This document shows positions 12,801 to 25,004 of a stretch of DNA of 64,000 nucleotides, one piece after another; position 1 is the first letter of the stretch; each line of letters opens with the position of its first letter. Source of the stretch: Medicago truncatula (taxonomy: Eukaryota; Streptophyta; Magnoliopsida; Fabales; Fabaceae); NCBI RefSeq assembly GCF_003473485.1, contig NC_053049.1, positions 10,416,001 to 10,480,000 on the forward strand, read 5' to 3'. The position numbers were made by a program, and so were the translations under genes. The notes under the pieces were generated by a model. The model was given only the letters and a program-made list of their open reading frames with translations. It did no database searches and had not been told where the DNA came from.

Positions 12801-15800
12801 AAAACTCTTTAAAAAGTTCCTTTCTACTCATAGTTTACCAATAGCGGCGGAGCATCGGCTGCTCACTATTCTCTAGCCATAGCGTTGGGGATTAAAGGAT
12901 TGTCCTTCGGTGGCTCCAACCACTGCCAAATAGCGGCGTTATTGCCTGCACCAGAGGAGGGACTCGAAAACCCAAAACACCCTTTAAAAGAGATTTTTAG
13001 AAGGGGGTATTTTGGGGAATTTAGGGTTTAATTCGGGTTGAGCCTAACTCAATCTCACTTATAACTCATGGTCATGCCTTATCTCATCCAACGTGGGACT
13101 CTTAACAGTCTATAAGTGGAAATATTTTTACCTAGAATCTTTTTGCAGTTTCGCTTTTATTTTCTCTCAAAAAGAAAAAGAAAACACAGGTAGAGAAAGG
13201 GGAGGGAAATAAATGAACAAGGCTAAGTGTATTTAATTTCTTTCCATATATTTTTCTGATTTTCGCTGCTCTCATCATCCTACATCTGATTTAATGTAAA
13301 TACTATTTATAATATTTCCCCATAAATTGTTTCGATAACTTTATTCACAAACTGCCTTGATGGTTCTTTCCTTTTTCGGCTCCACATTTTTTTGATGCCT
13401 GTCTCCCCTTCCTAGCTGTTTGACTAAGCTATATATTTAATTTAATTTGACCGTACATAATGACTTTTACTGATTAGTTATATTGAACAGGAATGGCTTT
13501 ATGCCTGTCGAAGGAAGTTGTCAATAATGCTATTGCTGATTTGAGTACCGTAGAGAAGAAGAATGGAGGCATGTTGAATGGTTCTAATACAGAAGTCTCC
13601 ACGATAGCGCCACTACCAGCAAGTAATAGAAAAAGAAAGCACAGCAGTACAAATGGTTCTGTTCAGGAATATGACGCTGGTGGTGGTTTGGGAGTAGAAG
13701 TTCCAAATAAATGTCCCGTGACTCCAATTTCTCTGAGGGTAGCTGCACTTGAGGCATTAGAGGCTCTTATTACTGTGGTATGTATCTTTAGTTTGAAACA
13801 CTAAGGTTCCTTCATAAACCTTTCCCTACAGTGGCTATTCTTGTTCATAGTTTTTGTTGTAACTATAGAGTTGGAAGCTGTTTACATAATAACATGAACA
13901 TACACTTTTATTTGTCCAAACAGTAAGTTCTTTTGCTTAGTTTAGAAAAAGTATAAAAAAGAAAAAGAAAAATTTACTGGAGAGAAATTAAGTGACTAGA
14001 ATTTATCGAAGGATAAAGTATCCTCCAAACAAGAAACTATATACAGAAGATAATAGGAAAAACAAAAAACATGCAGTGCCTTTAGTATTAGTATAAGTTG
14101 TGTATCCTAGATAGCAACTTCCTTGAAGCAGCCATAAGTATAGTAGCATAGCATCAAGGAGAAGCAAAAATGTCACTCTATCCCTCAACACATAATTTCA
14201 GGTTTAAATATTCTTGAACTTCTGTATACTGGCATATGATTCGCAATATGCCACTGGTATGCAACTCTAGGGCCACCCTTATCTACCTTGCATGTGTTAA
14301 CATACCAAGAACAGAAAATGAGGAAAAGATGTTCTGTTTTTACTAGGTTGACGATCACAATGTGAGAAGTGGAGTTGTAAATGGTGGCAAGTGTAGCTCT
14401 CGTGCCGGAGAAGACATGTAACTGAGACACTGCATGAGAGCCGACAATGGAACTTTGGTGTTTGGTAGATAGGCGGATTCTGCTTCTTCTATTGTGATCC
14501 CCGACCTTGCTCCCCTTAAGATATTCCCAGATACTTTCCCTAACATTGTGGTCAAATATTCTAGTGCTGTTAGCAGTCCCTTTTATTTATTTTATTTTTT
14601 ATTATAATTTCCTTACCTCTGTAGTAAGTTTGGTATCTACCCTCTTAATATATTTATGTGAGAACTTTGGAGGTGAATTTCTAGCATAAAATCGATCCAT
14701 GGAGTTCTCCTTATTTTTAAGGGTACATCAAACTGACCCTTGATAGTGGAGATCATAATTTTGTTCTGAATTTTAAAGGGCCTGCATAATAGTAATTATT
14801 TTTTTGGTTTACAGGCTGGTGCTTTAAAATCAGAACAGTGGAGATCCAAAGTTGATAGTCTTTTGATAGTCATAGCAATGGATTCTTTCAAAGAAGGTTC
14901 ATCTCGTGAAGAAATAAATGTGTTTCAGAAAAAGGATCATGCTGCAACTGCCACAGATTTGCAATTTGCTGCATTGCGTGCTCTTTTGGCCTCTTTTCTA
15001 TCTGTGTCCCGGCCCCCATATTTATCACAGGGCCTTGAACTTTTCCAAAGAGGTACTTCTATATCAATATGACCTTTTCTTCTTATCGATATTTATGTCC
15101 CTATTGATGATTACTTTAGTAGTAGTTAATATTGGGTTTCATGCATGTAAATAAAGAGATTAAATTATGAGTATTGGCTGTTTTCTATTTGAAATCTGAT
15201 AAATATTGTTACAAGACGCATAGAGTTTTAATAACATTCACAATTTGTGCTGTGATTGTTCGAAAGTATTTTTTGTTTAAGGGCTGTATTTTTGCAATCA
15301 ATAATTAAACATTTATTTGTATATATTTCGGATTTTTTGTCATGTTTTTATGGACTTGAATAAAAATACTCTGAATTGTTCAGGAAATGTTCATTAGGAG
15401 GATTGAGCAATGGAGTATATAGATAACATGATATACAATCTTTCATTTCGAGAAGCTATAAAACAGGAAAATAATTGTATGCAAATAAAATCCTAATTAT
15501 TAATAGAAAATATAGATCCCCTATATAGGTGATCCTTTACATAACTTTCCCTCAAATTGGAGTAAATGCAAATCATATCCACTGAATTGTTTATTGATAA
15601 AGTTGTCATAAGAATCCCTAAGAGAGTTTGTAAAGCTATCTGCAAGCTGCTCAATATCAATTTGCTTGAAAAGACCTTTTTTATGTAGAAAAAGTGAAAT
15701 TCAATTTGTATATTTTTTTGCCCTGTTATGGAAGACTAAATTTGAAGTGATTTGCAAACCTCTTTATTATCACAGCATGGCTTAATATGATTAACATTTC

Positions 15801-17046
15801 TAAATTTGGATTCATAAATAATATTAACACAATTGTTGTACTTGTACCCTTGCAGTAGCCTGATATTATTAAGTCTCTACATTAGATTTAGCAACTACGT
15901 TTTGCTTTTACATTTTCATCATGCCAAATTACCACCAACAAAAATACAATATCATCCTGTGTTTGATAGAAATCTACAAAATCAATGAAGTCTATTAAAA
16001 CTGGATTGATGTTGGAGGAGGAACGTGATCAAATTTGATTACGTGGTTTGGAAAAATGAATAGGTTGTCATAGATAGCTCTAAGGTATTATAATATTTGA
16101 GCATGAGTGTTTTGAATAATATAAAAAAAGACTCGATATTAATTTCCACTTTTCAGTCTTATTGTTTGATTGAATATGTATGAGGTGTCAAAAGAAAAAT
16201 TGCATTTAAACCTTCCTCATGCTCATACGTACAACTTTATGAAATTGTATTTGATTTTCTCCCTGTTTGCTTGAACAACATGTAATTTATGTCAAAACAG
16301 GAAAGCAACAAACTGGAACAAAGCTCGCCGAGTTCTGTGCTCATGCCATGTTAACCTTGGAAGTGCTTATACATCCTAGGGCACTTCCGCTGGTTGATTA
16401 TGTCCCTCCAAACAACGATAATTTTGGTGAAGCTCAGTTCAGTTTCGGACATGAATATGCTAGCCGGAATCATACTACATTTGGTTTGCCTCAAACAGAA
16501 CCTCCTGAATCTGTTAATAATCTGTTTGCTGACTATTTGGCAAATGGTGATGATGAGATGGGTGGGTTATGGACTGAAAATACAAAAAAAACTAAAGTGT
16601 CTTCTGAAATGGCGACATCCCTGCCTTCTAGCGCCAACATCCAAGAGAGGAGTGAGATGGTACCTGAGATAGCGACACGTGCAGATGTTGAGATGAGAAC
16701 CGTCGAGAATGAAACCACAATGAAGTCAGATCATCCTGGAGAATCTGTCGTGCAATTTCAAGAACCTGTCCATTGCACGACAAGTATTCCGGCTGCCATT
16801 GACATTCACAGCGATGCGGCTACTGACAAAGAGCCGGAGAGGATTGTTTCAGAAAGTGCAATAGCTCATAATGAAGCCAATCATGTGGAATCAGCTTCAC
16901 AGAGCAAAAGTTCAGCACAGTCATCAGATACTAACATGCTTCAGCAAGTTGAATTCAAGCTAGATTATGGCAATTCAGTGGATGATGATGATGACGATCC
17001 TTTTCCTGACATTGTGGATGGAGACCCTAATTCTGATTCTGAATAA
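7061..17046 (+). CDS. RIX1: RIX1/PELP1-like pre-rRNA-processing protein, 13 exons
   Basis: Hand-spliced exons: 7061-7327, 8247-8363, 9099-9163, 9884-9989, 10667-10738, 10964-11023, 11546-11675, 11758-11951, 12056-12240, 12666-12793, 13491-13777, 14815-15052, 16301-17046. All junctions are GT...AG and keep frame, giving 864 residues. The N-terminal half is alpha-helical and leucine-rich and resembles the plant RIX1/PELP1 family (starts MATFDSFRDMYDIALKPRL, then WAGISLLGVTCEECSSDRF). The C-terminal part is low-complexity and ends in an acidic run (VDDDDDDPFPDI). In yeast and animals this family works with IPI1/IPI3 or TEX10/WDR18 in nucleolar pre-60S assembly and ITS2 removal; the same role is inferred here. 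Introns hold a TRIM (8449-8768), a MITE (7732-8003) and an LTR-like fragment (13030-13110). The start is the first ATG of the conserved N-terminus. No frame damage seen. Confidence 0.9.
7732..8003. mobile_element. 272-bp MITE in RIX1 intron 1
   Basis: Terminal inverted repeats GTGTATGTTTGGTT and AACCAAACATACAC bound an AT-rich interior full of CAAAATCAATT/AATTGATT motifs in both orientations. No clear target duplication could be read, so the superfamily is unassigned. Confidence 0.65.
8449..8768 (+). mobile_element. TRIM-like miniature LTR retrotransposon in RIX1 intron 2
   Basis: Two related copies of about 115 bp (8449-8566 and 8647-8766) share TATAAxTGGGAGGCATCC and GTTAG(T/G)CCCAACCCAAATTT. 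Directly after the first copy, TGATATCAAAGC (8570-8581) resembles the initiator-Met-tRNA primer-binding site TGGTATCAGAGC used by plant TRIMs. The interior is only about 80 bp and non-coding. The two LTR copies are clearly diverged, so the insertion is old. Confidence 0.7.
9847..9876 (+). repeat. (AC)15 microsatellite at the RIX1 intron-3 acceptor
   Basis: Fifteen AC units end 7 nt before the AG (TAG at 9881-9883) that opens exon 4 and take the place of a normal pyrimidine tract. Confidence 0.9.
13030..13110 (-). repeat. LTR-like fragment related to the 8.5-kb TRIM
   Basis: Read on the minus strand it starts TGTTAAGAGTCCCACGTTGG and includes GAGTTAGGCTCAACCC, matching the second LTR at 8647-8766. 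A single copy without a partner nearby: a solo LTR or a fragment, in RIX1 intron 10. Confidence 0.6.
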
Positions 17047-17288
17047 GGGGAACATTTGCAATTTCTTCCATTTAAAGAAGCACAATTCAGGGTGGTAACA
17101 AAATGTATTCTTTCTCCTTTTATATGTTTTCCTTAGTAATGTTCTGTGCAACTTTTTTGCCTGACCAAAAATATATTTAGTTTCTTTTCTTGTTTTTGAT
17201 ACATTCCATAATGTTTCATTCATCAGCATTGTTCAAATTTATGTAAAACTAGACAAGAGGAAATTACACATCATTAAACTTAACTGTT
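17047..17288 (+). other. RIX1 3' flank
   Basis: AT-rich sequence after the RIX1 stop, probably the 3' UTR and polyadenylation region. No other gene seen. Confidence 0.4.
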
Positions 17289-17307
17289 AAGAGTAATTGT
17301 CATTAAA

Positions 17308-17823
17308 GTCGGCCCTAGTTTTCTAGTGGGAGAAACTCCAACTTCTCTCTAAACTTTCTTTCTCCTTCGTTCATCGAGGAGGGGTGGTTTTAGGTCATTT
17401 TTTGACCTAGAACACCAATCTACATCTTTTTCCCCCTTCTCTTTCAATCTAAATAAGTGGTTCTATCAAGTTTTTCCCTTTGTGTTTTTTGTGATTTCGT
17501 TGTCTAAGTGCGGCGTTGTGTTGTTCGCCGTCTTGTGCGGCGTTTGATTTCGCGTTTTGTCGTGGTGTTTGTTCAGTTCCTATTGAAAGATCTACATCAG
17601 TCAATTATAAATTCAACCAATGATTTGGACATCAACGTTGCAGATCCGGAAGCATGGGTATTTCGGCGACTTAAGTTTTATCATATTATTTGTAGGCATT
17701 TTGCCGTTGTATGCTATTAACTTGGGTGCTGTGAGTTTGCTCGCAGATTCACCATTCACGTTTTTAGCGATACTCTATCGATTTGAATGAATGAATATCG
17801 TTTTGTTTTTGTCAAAAAAAAAA
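17308..17823 (+). mobile_element. 516-bp poly(A)-tailed retroposon
   Basis: A perfect 19-bp target duplication (AAGAGTAATTGTCATTAAA) sits at 17289-17307 and 17824-17842. The insert ends in TTGTTTTTGTC followed by an A run, typical of a LINE 3' end. It is more GC-rich than its surroundings. An open frame at 17508-17720 matches nothing I know. Likely a 5'-truncated LINE or a non-autonomous relative. Confidence 0.8.
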
Positions 17824-18171
17824 AAGAGTAATTGTCATTAAATTATAGACAAAAAATATATTAACTTTTAGCACAACAATTTTGGCAACGGTTATGTCCA
17901 TGACATCTTATCTTAAGCGTCGATTTTGCTATATTTCCTATATTAGACCAGCAAACACTTTGTATGTAAATTATTGACATCATAATATGAGCCATTGTTG
18001 CACTTCAAAAGGTTGTGACTTGGATCTGGATATATTCAATTATTCATTCAGTTAAACTATAAACTTGTGTAAAATCAATTCTAAAATTAAAACCTACAAA
18101 TCATAGTTTTAAGTAGAATCAACTCTAAATGCAAAATCAATTCTAAGGTTTTTTCTAAATTACCTTTGAAA

Positions 18172-18293
18172 AATGGTGGGTAATTTACCCACCAACCAAT
18201 GAATATGAGCAATTTATTGGTGGGGTCAAGATAGTTCATGAATATGTGCTTATGTGGCTAATATGTATTGGTTGAGGTAAATTACCCACCATT
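18172..18293. mobile_element. about 120-bp MITE
   Basis: Inverted ends AATGGTGGGTAATTTACC and GGTAAATTACCCACCATT, each followed inward by a match to ACCAAT. No coding capacity; target duplication unclear. Confidence 0.65.
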
Positions 18294-19790
18294 CTTCCAT
18301 GGGTATCCTAGTTGTCACCCAATTCTAAATACAAAATGAAAATGTTTGAACCCACTCACATAAATGGAGAAAAATAAATGAAAAATAAACGAAAAAGCTT
18401 AGCAATGCAAAAGCGAAAATGTGATTGTATATTGTTGGTAATATAGTACAACTTTACATATCCGTTGAACTTCAAAATTGTTCATATATTTTTAGTTTAT
18501 AAACTTCTCGCTACTGGTTAATAGCTTTACATATCTTAATTATATATTACAGGAGAAAAACGATCATTTTTCTGCTTTTTTTATTACACTAATACTTGTA
18601 AATTATGAACGGTGTTATATATGTATATATAATTCAAAATTTAATGTCTATTTTTTTCTAAATTGTTTTAAGAACCTTATTTAAAAAAAAAAAAAACACA
18701 TTTTTTTTTAAAATATAGAACGTGTAACAATTTTTACCACCCTCTTTTCTCCATCGGGTGTCTTTGATACTCCATGCACCGATCGTTGACTCGCCTCCTA
18801 CGTCCCATCGCTGGTCGCCGTCTACTTATTGTTGACTCACATTCTCTCCACTGTCTACCCACCATCGACTGACCTTCTCTTAGCCGCTACCCATCACCAA
18901 TTTACCTTCTCCATACACCATCAGTCATAGTCTTCTCAAGGTGTTTAGATTGTTTCCTAACCCTAGAGTATAACTCAAAAGTGCTCAATTATTAACCTTT
19001 GATATCTTAAGAATGATCTCTTTTGATAAACCCTAGTTTGTCTCATATCTCTTCCTCAAAACCGACATGAAAGGTACACTAGCAACAACTGCTCAAAACA
19101 CATTCATGTTCATCACACATATAACATAACCTCAACACACCTAAAACATGTTTTCAATACACATACACCAATTCTCCACCTTTCCTTCAAATAGATGGTG
19201 ATTCCTTTTTAACCATCAACCACATTGCTCTTTATCCTTGCATCCAACTACACTATGTAGTCTCATAAGCTTTCACTTTCTCCTCTTCAATATTCAGAAC
19301 GTCTCCCGCCTTCTTGAAGTGTTTTGCCCAACTACCTTAAGCATTTTAGATAGCTTCAAAAGTTCCACCATAACCTCTTCAACCCCCGGAGTGTGCTTAT
19401 CCATCCTCTTGAAGACTGTCTTGCTCTCAACTACTTCCCAAAAGATAGTTAGTTTTGAGTCTTGCGTCTGTTCAACCACAATCAAAGTATAACACACAAG
19501 GTATCCATATCACTTTGGTTCAACAATATCCCTCCTTTTCCCTATAGCTTAGCTTATAGCCAGGGGTCATTGTTAGATGTCTTCTTCTAGTCCTACTTGT
19601 GGAAGACTCCACCTCAAGATGAGTTTCCTCTATCTCAACTTTCAAACGTGTACATCAACTATGCCTTTTACTTTGTAACCTCCAAAAAATAACAAACAAC
19701 TCTCTTCAAGAGATAACCAAGTATTCTTACCACCACCTCACCATGCTAATCTTGAGTGTTCTTAGCACCACCTTTTTAGGCTGATCTTAA
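18294..19790. other. intergenic, probably retroelement debris
   Basis: No gene recognised. 19092-19168 resembles 20690-20770 (shared CATAACCTCAACAC and CTAAAACATG), which flanks the copia gag relic, so this may be decayed LTR-retrotransposon sequence. Open frames at 19238-19497 carry no recognisable domain. Confidence 0.4.
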
Positions 19791-20660
19791 GTGTTTAACG
19801 TCTCTACAAATGAACACCCCTTTTATGTGAAGACCAAATTGCATGTGTCGTCGTTTCCAAGGTGAAATACTTCACATTCTTCCAAATCCCAATATGACAT
19901 CACCAGAACACCCATGTCCTCATAGTCGTCTAAGGCAATTGTGAATTATGCAGAATCGTCATTGTCCTATAACTCAGAACAACCCCGCTTCAAGTGGCCG
20001 GTCTTGTGACACTAGAAGCACTTGTACTTCGACTTGTCACCACCCTTTGAGTTTCCACGATTTCCTCTACTCCACCACTTCCTCTTGAGACATTCAAGCC
20101 TTCACGAGTATCATCAAACTTCAAGACCTTGAACTTGATTAACTTTTTGGTTCTTAATGCTATTTGAACTTCCTCTTAGTTGACAATGCCTTCGTTTCCA
20201 TAAATCATGGTATCTTCGAATTGATCAAAATATCTAAGTAATGCACACAATAAGAGCAGATCATTGTCTTCGTCCTTAATGTTTACTTCAATGTTCACCA
20301 AATCATCAAAGATTTTGTTGAATTGCGCCAATTGCTTTATGATGGCTTTTGACTCCACCATCCCGAATGAGTATATTTGATTCTTCAAGAGTTATCTATG
20401 AGCCAACAACTTGATCATATACAATGACTCCAACTTTACTCACATAAATGCTGCGGTTGTCTCCTTCACAACTTCTCTTAGAACTTTATCTCAGAGGCAC
20501 AAAACAACGACACTTCTGGCCTTGCTCTCCATCTTGGTAAACCCAACCTCAACCTTTTAGTATCTCTGCACACTTTTGTTGAATTAAGACTACTTGCATC
20601 TTTACTTTCTACAATCCAAAATCTCTATCTATAGTAAATTTCTTGATATCCCAATTTATA
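19790..20660 (-). pseudogene. Ty1/copia gag remnant
   Basis: Minus-strand fragments resemble the copia gag (UBN2) domain. An open stretch at 20388-20176 contains MVESKAIIKQLAQFNKIFDD and the motif DEDNDLLLLCALL. Upstream, at about 20640-20390, frames are broken by stops. Downstream, a zinc-knuckle-like piece (CFKCHKTGHLKRGC, about 20023-19980) is followed by stops. No protease, integrase or RT domain was seen, so this is an internal remnant. Confidence 0.7.
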
Positions 20661-20769
20661 CCCATCATGGGTGCTTAATGACATGCGACATCTCAAAACA
20701 TATATCCTACACATTGCGCATAACCTCAACACCTCTAAAACATGATTTTAAGGCATATAACATGAACAA

Positions 20770-21880
20770 ATAAGAAAAAGTTATTTACTAAACACCTCTC
20801 AAATCACACAATTTTTTTTAAGGTATAATATCACTTTTATTTTTTATTTGTGGTTAAGGTATAATATCACTTCTAATTAACCTTTTTTTTGGTTAAATAT
20901 GTGTCATGGAACTCTCATTACAAATACTTTAAAGTATAATCTCCTTAACTTGTAACCAAAAAAAAAGTATAATCTCCTTAACTTTTTATTTATTTTATCG
21001 TATTCCAGGTGTAAATATTCATCAATTTTATAGATAGCAAATTTTTGTCGAGAAATTTGGTAACCCTTGAAATTATAACTTCATCTTCAACAATATTTTT
21101 TTTGGTACAATCAACAATATTTTTTCTATCTGCAAAACTTAATATTAGTAAAACTCAAAATATTATCAGTATGTGTCCATAGGCGGATCTAGATATTTAG
21201 TATTTGTGAGGCTAAAATTTCAAAGAAACAATAATGTAAACTATATTAAAAATAAGAAGTAACATTGTTTGATATAATACATTACAATCAAAATTGTCTC
21301 TTATCTATTTGTTGAAAATGAACTAAAATGACATCATTGTTAATTGTTAAAATAACATCTGTTTATATATAAGTTACAAAACAGTCGTTTAGCCACTGAT
21401 CACCCATTTTATTACATAAGTTACTCTTCACAACTTTCATAGCTGAAAAAACACGTTCAACACTTGACATTTGACAAACAAACAAATATTAACGGCTTAA
21501 CTTTTTCGAGAATCTTAACATATTTAAAAAAAAAGATGATATGAAATATGTATTTAATCTGACTTTGTACATTACTACTAAAGAAATATTTTATATTTTG
21601 CAACCAAAGTACTTAGTTTTATTATTCTCAACTAAATATCACATGCTTCATTTTTTGAAATGCTTACGTATGAACAAGCTCAACACGATTGCATAAAATA
21701 AAATTAAGCACTATACATGTGCTTTATTTATTATAAAAAAATAAATAGAGAAAGTGCATGTAGCCACACATAACCCATGAATGCATCTGTCCCTATATGT
21801 GTCTAATTTCATGCAACCAACTTAATATTGGTACTCACCTTTCAACTTTACCAAAACATACCTGAAATCGGTGGCATTTC
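20770..21880. other. intergenic, no gene seen
   Basis: AT-rich. A short local duplication (AAGGTATAATATCACTT twice, about 20820-20875) is the only structure noted. Confidence 0.4.
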
Positions 21881-21884
21881 ACAT

Positions 21885-22618
21885 GCGAAGGTATAAAACA
21901 TTCCCACTATGGGAAAGTTTACTTTAGTTGTTAGATTAATTTGAAAACACAATCTTATTATACAATATTAATACTAAATTTTTTTTACTTTTTTTACACC
22001 TTCCACCACTCTTCTCTCTCCTTCCTCCCCACTACCAGCAACATCTACCTCACCACCGGATGTTTTCTTCTATTCCGAGCAACAAAAAGGTTTGGGTCCT
22101 GCTGTGTTTCTAACCAACTTAGAAGCAAATTGGTAATGCTCTTGTGAAAATTAACTATAATGAGTATCAAATAGCAACAAAAATAGAATCTCTAGTACTG
22201 TATTTCAACAAGTGTTCACTTCTAATACTCAATCTATATACCAACCCTTCAAACCTTTTATATACAGTGATTAGTCATATCTCTCCTATAAAACACCAAC
22301 ACAGTACACAAAAGCACACATTGGACACGAGTGAGACCAACACATAAGCATGTAATAGTTTAACAAATTAAATTAAATGTAATCACCACCATATGGGTCT
22401 CTTCATTTTTTAATCAAGAAGTATAATATCAATTTTTACAGCTTATGGAATTTTTAAAGGTTGTTTGATGTTGCTGTGGTGGGGAGGAAGGAGAGAGAAG
22501 GGTGGTTGAAGGTGAAAAAAGAAATAATCTAATGTTGGAAGTGTACGATAAAACTGTGTTCTTCATTTGATCTAATGACTAAGGTAAATTTTTCCATAGT
22601 AGAAATGCTTTATATCTT
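21885..22618. mobile_element. fold-back element with about 160-bp inverted arms
   Basis: The left arm (about 21885-22045, ending in CTTCCTCCCCACTACCAGCAACATC-like sequence) is the diverged complement of the right arm (about 22464-22618, GATGTTGCTGTGGTGGGGAGG onward). The spacer of about 420 bp is AT-rich and non-coding. Target duplication not resolved. Confidence 0.65.
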
Positions 22619-22862
22619 TCCATGTAAAATATCACCATTGAAAGAGTGAAACTAGCATGAGAATTGTGAATTGAGCTAAGCAAATATTCTTTTTTGGTAG
22701 AACATATAATAGCCATCCATCCATGTACACTATCATATCCAAAATTCTTTTCTTTTTAGACAACATCATATGCAAAATTCTCAAATCAAACATCCTATAC
22801 CATTCCATATATCTTTTCCTTTTCCACAATAATAGCGCACACACATAATAATATACCCACAA

Positions 22863-25004
22863 ATGTTGCAAATTTCATGCAATTATTTACATGCAAAATT
22901 CAAACCATATAATAACCTCATCACTATCACGCTCACTTTCTCACCCCACCATTCCAATTTCTCACCCCCTCAACAAACCACCACAATCCGCCGATCAATG
23001 CCGACCGGCGAACTTCACTACACCACCCCACCAAAGGCGGCAGCCACCACCAACAACTCCGCCGTCGTTGGTGCCTCCGACGAAGGCTGGCTATGGTCAC
23101 AAATCAAAGCCGAAGCACGCCGCGACGCGGAATCGGAACCAGCACTAGCAAGCTACCTATACTCAACAATTCTCTCTCACTCTTCACTCGAACGTTCACT
23201 TTCGTTTCATCTTGGTAACAAGCTTTGTTCTTCGACGCTTCTTTCGACGCTTCTTTATGACCTTTTTCTTAACGCTTTTGCGACTGATCCGTCGCTAAGT
23301 TCTGCTGCTGTTGCTGATCTTCGTGCTGCTCGTGAACGTGATCCTGCTTGTATCTCTTACTCTCACTGTTTGCTCAATTACAAGGGATTTCTTGCTTGTC
23401 AGGTTAATTTCATTCTTCCATTTTAGTTTGTTTTTTGTGCTTAGCCAAACCCTAATTATTCAATTTTGGGGTTTTTGTTTTAATAAACGTTCAAATTCAT
23501 ATTTTGAAAGTATTTGAAGGATTAATTTGATGAATTGAGACTATGACACTGTTTGGATAAACAATTTATTTTGCAGCTTATAGTATGAATGCTTATTATG
23601 TAAACGCTTATGTATAAGCTGTTTTTATAATAAATGATAAAATAAATCAAACTGTTTTCGTAAAAGCTATAAGCTGTTTTTATAATAAATGATAAAATAA
23701 AATCAAGCTGTTTTCGTATAATCTATATGCTGTTTTCGTAAACTATCATATAGAGCTTATGGAAATAAGCTGTAAACAGCTTATGAAAATGTCATAAGCT
23801 GTTTTCATAAGTTCAAATAGATAAGCTCATCATGACTGAACTTATTGTATTTATAAATTTAAGACGGCTTATTTTCATAGGTTCAAATAGATAAGCTCAT
23901 TACTGAACTTATTATCATAAGCTCTTTTCATCAGTGTTCATAAGACTGAACTTATGGTCACTAAACTATTTTGATATTCTTATCTTCTAATTGAGTGATT
24001 GAATTGAGATTTTGTAGTGACCAATAGTCTAATAGAAATAAGTTCAAAACAGCTTATGGAAATAAGCTGCTTTCGTAAGTTTAGCCTATTATGCCAATAG
24101 ATACGCTCAAATAAGCCAATCTAGACAGACCTACTCTTGTATTTGTATTTTTTATAGTTCAGAGACTAAATATGGGAGATGATGATAGTTTTGATACCAA
24201 ATTGAAGGTTTGTTGGTTTTCATATTTTAGCAAAATCACGATTCTTAAACCTCAGGGTTTTCTGTGTATCTATATCCTGATTCTTCAAATTTAAAACCTT
24301 TTCATTTTTTTAACAACCCCCATTTTTAAATTTCTGTTTTTTAAAACCCTAATTCTTCAATTTTGTGGTTCTGTTTTTTTTAACTCAACTCTAATTCTTC
24401 AATTTCAGGGGTTTTCTATTTCTTGACTAATCCTTATTCTTCAATTCCAACTTGTGTGGTTTTTCTTTAATGGAGTTGTATGTGACTGTGACTGTGCTTG
24501 TGATTATTGCAGGCGCACCGTGTGGCACACCTGTTGTGGAGGCAAGCTCGGCAGCCATTAGCGCTAGCGCTACATTCTCGCGTTGCTGATGTATTTGCGG
24601 TGGATATTCACCCGGCGGCAAGGATTGGAAAAGGGGTTTTGTTCGACCACGCCACAGGGGTGGTGGTGGGTGAGACAGCGGTGATCGGAAATAATGTGTC
24701 GATCCTGCACCACGTCACGCTGGGTGGGACTGGTAAGGTTGGTGGGGATCGGCATCCCAAGATTGGGGATGGGGTGCTCATTGGTGCTGGGGCTACCATT
24801 CTTGGCAATATTAAGATTGGGGAAGGTGCTAAGATAGGTGCTGGGTCTGTGGTTTTGATTGATGTGCCGCCGCGGACCACTGCGGTTGGTAACCCAGCGA
24901 GATTGGTTGGTGGTAAGGAGAAGCCATCTCAGCTTGAGGATGTGCCTGGGGAGTCCATGGACCATACTTCCTTTATCTCCGAGTGGTCTGATTATATCAT
25001 TTAA
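22863..25004 (+). CDS. SAT: serine O-acetyltransferase, two exons
   Basis: Exons 22863-23402 and 24513-25004 join in phase 0. The product makes O-acetylserine from serine and acetyl-CoA, the first step of cysteine synthesis. The N-terminal helical domain (ARRDAESEPALASYL, RERDPACISYSHCLL) is followed by the left-handed beta-helix hexapeptide domain with both catalytic-type His motifs (FDHATG, LHHVTLGGTG). The end is WSDYII; a C-terminal Ile in this family inserts into O-acetylserine (thiol)lyase to form the cysteine synthase complex. The first ATG gives 343 residues; the ATG at 22998 gives 298, close to cytosolic forms. The 45-residue extension has no Asp or Glu and looks like a possible transit peptide. 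The coding exons are GC-rich relative to neighbours. Confidence 0.93.
23545..24130. repeat. AAGCTGTTTTCATAA-rich MITE-like repeat in the SAT intron
   Basis: Many copies of ATAAGCTGTTTT/AAACAGCTTAT occur in both orientations across the intron. Similar motifs occur at about 7500-7570 and 57030-57140, so this is a dispersed family. Borders are approximate. Confidence 0.5.

Noticed and set aside
24570..24965. 131-codon antisense frame over SAT exon 2
   Set aside because: Shadow of the GC-rich, strongly conserved SAT coding strand.
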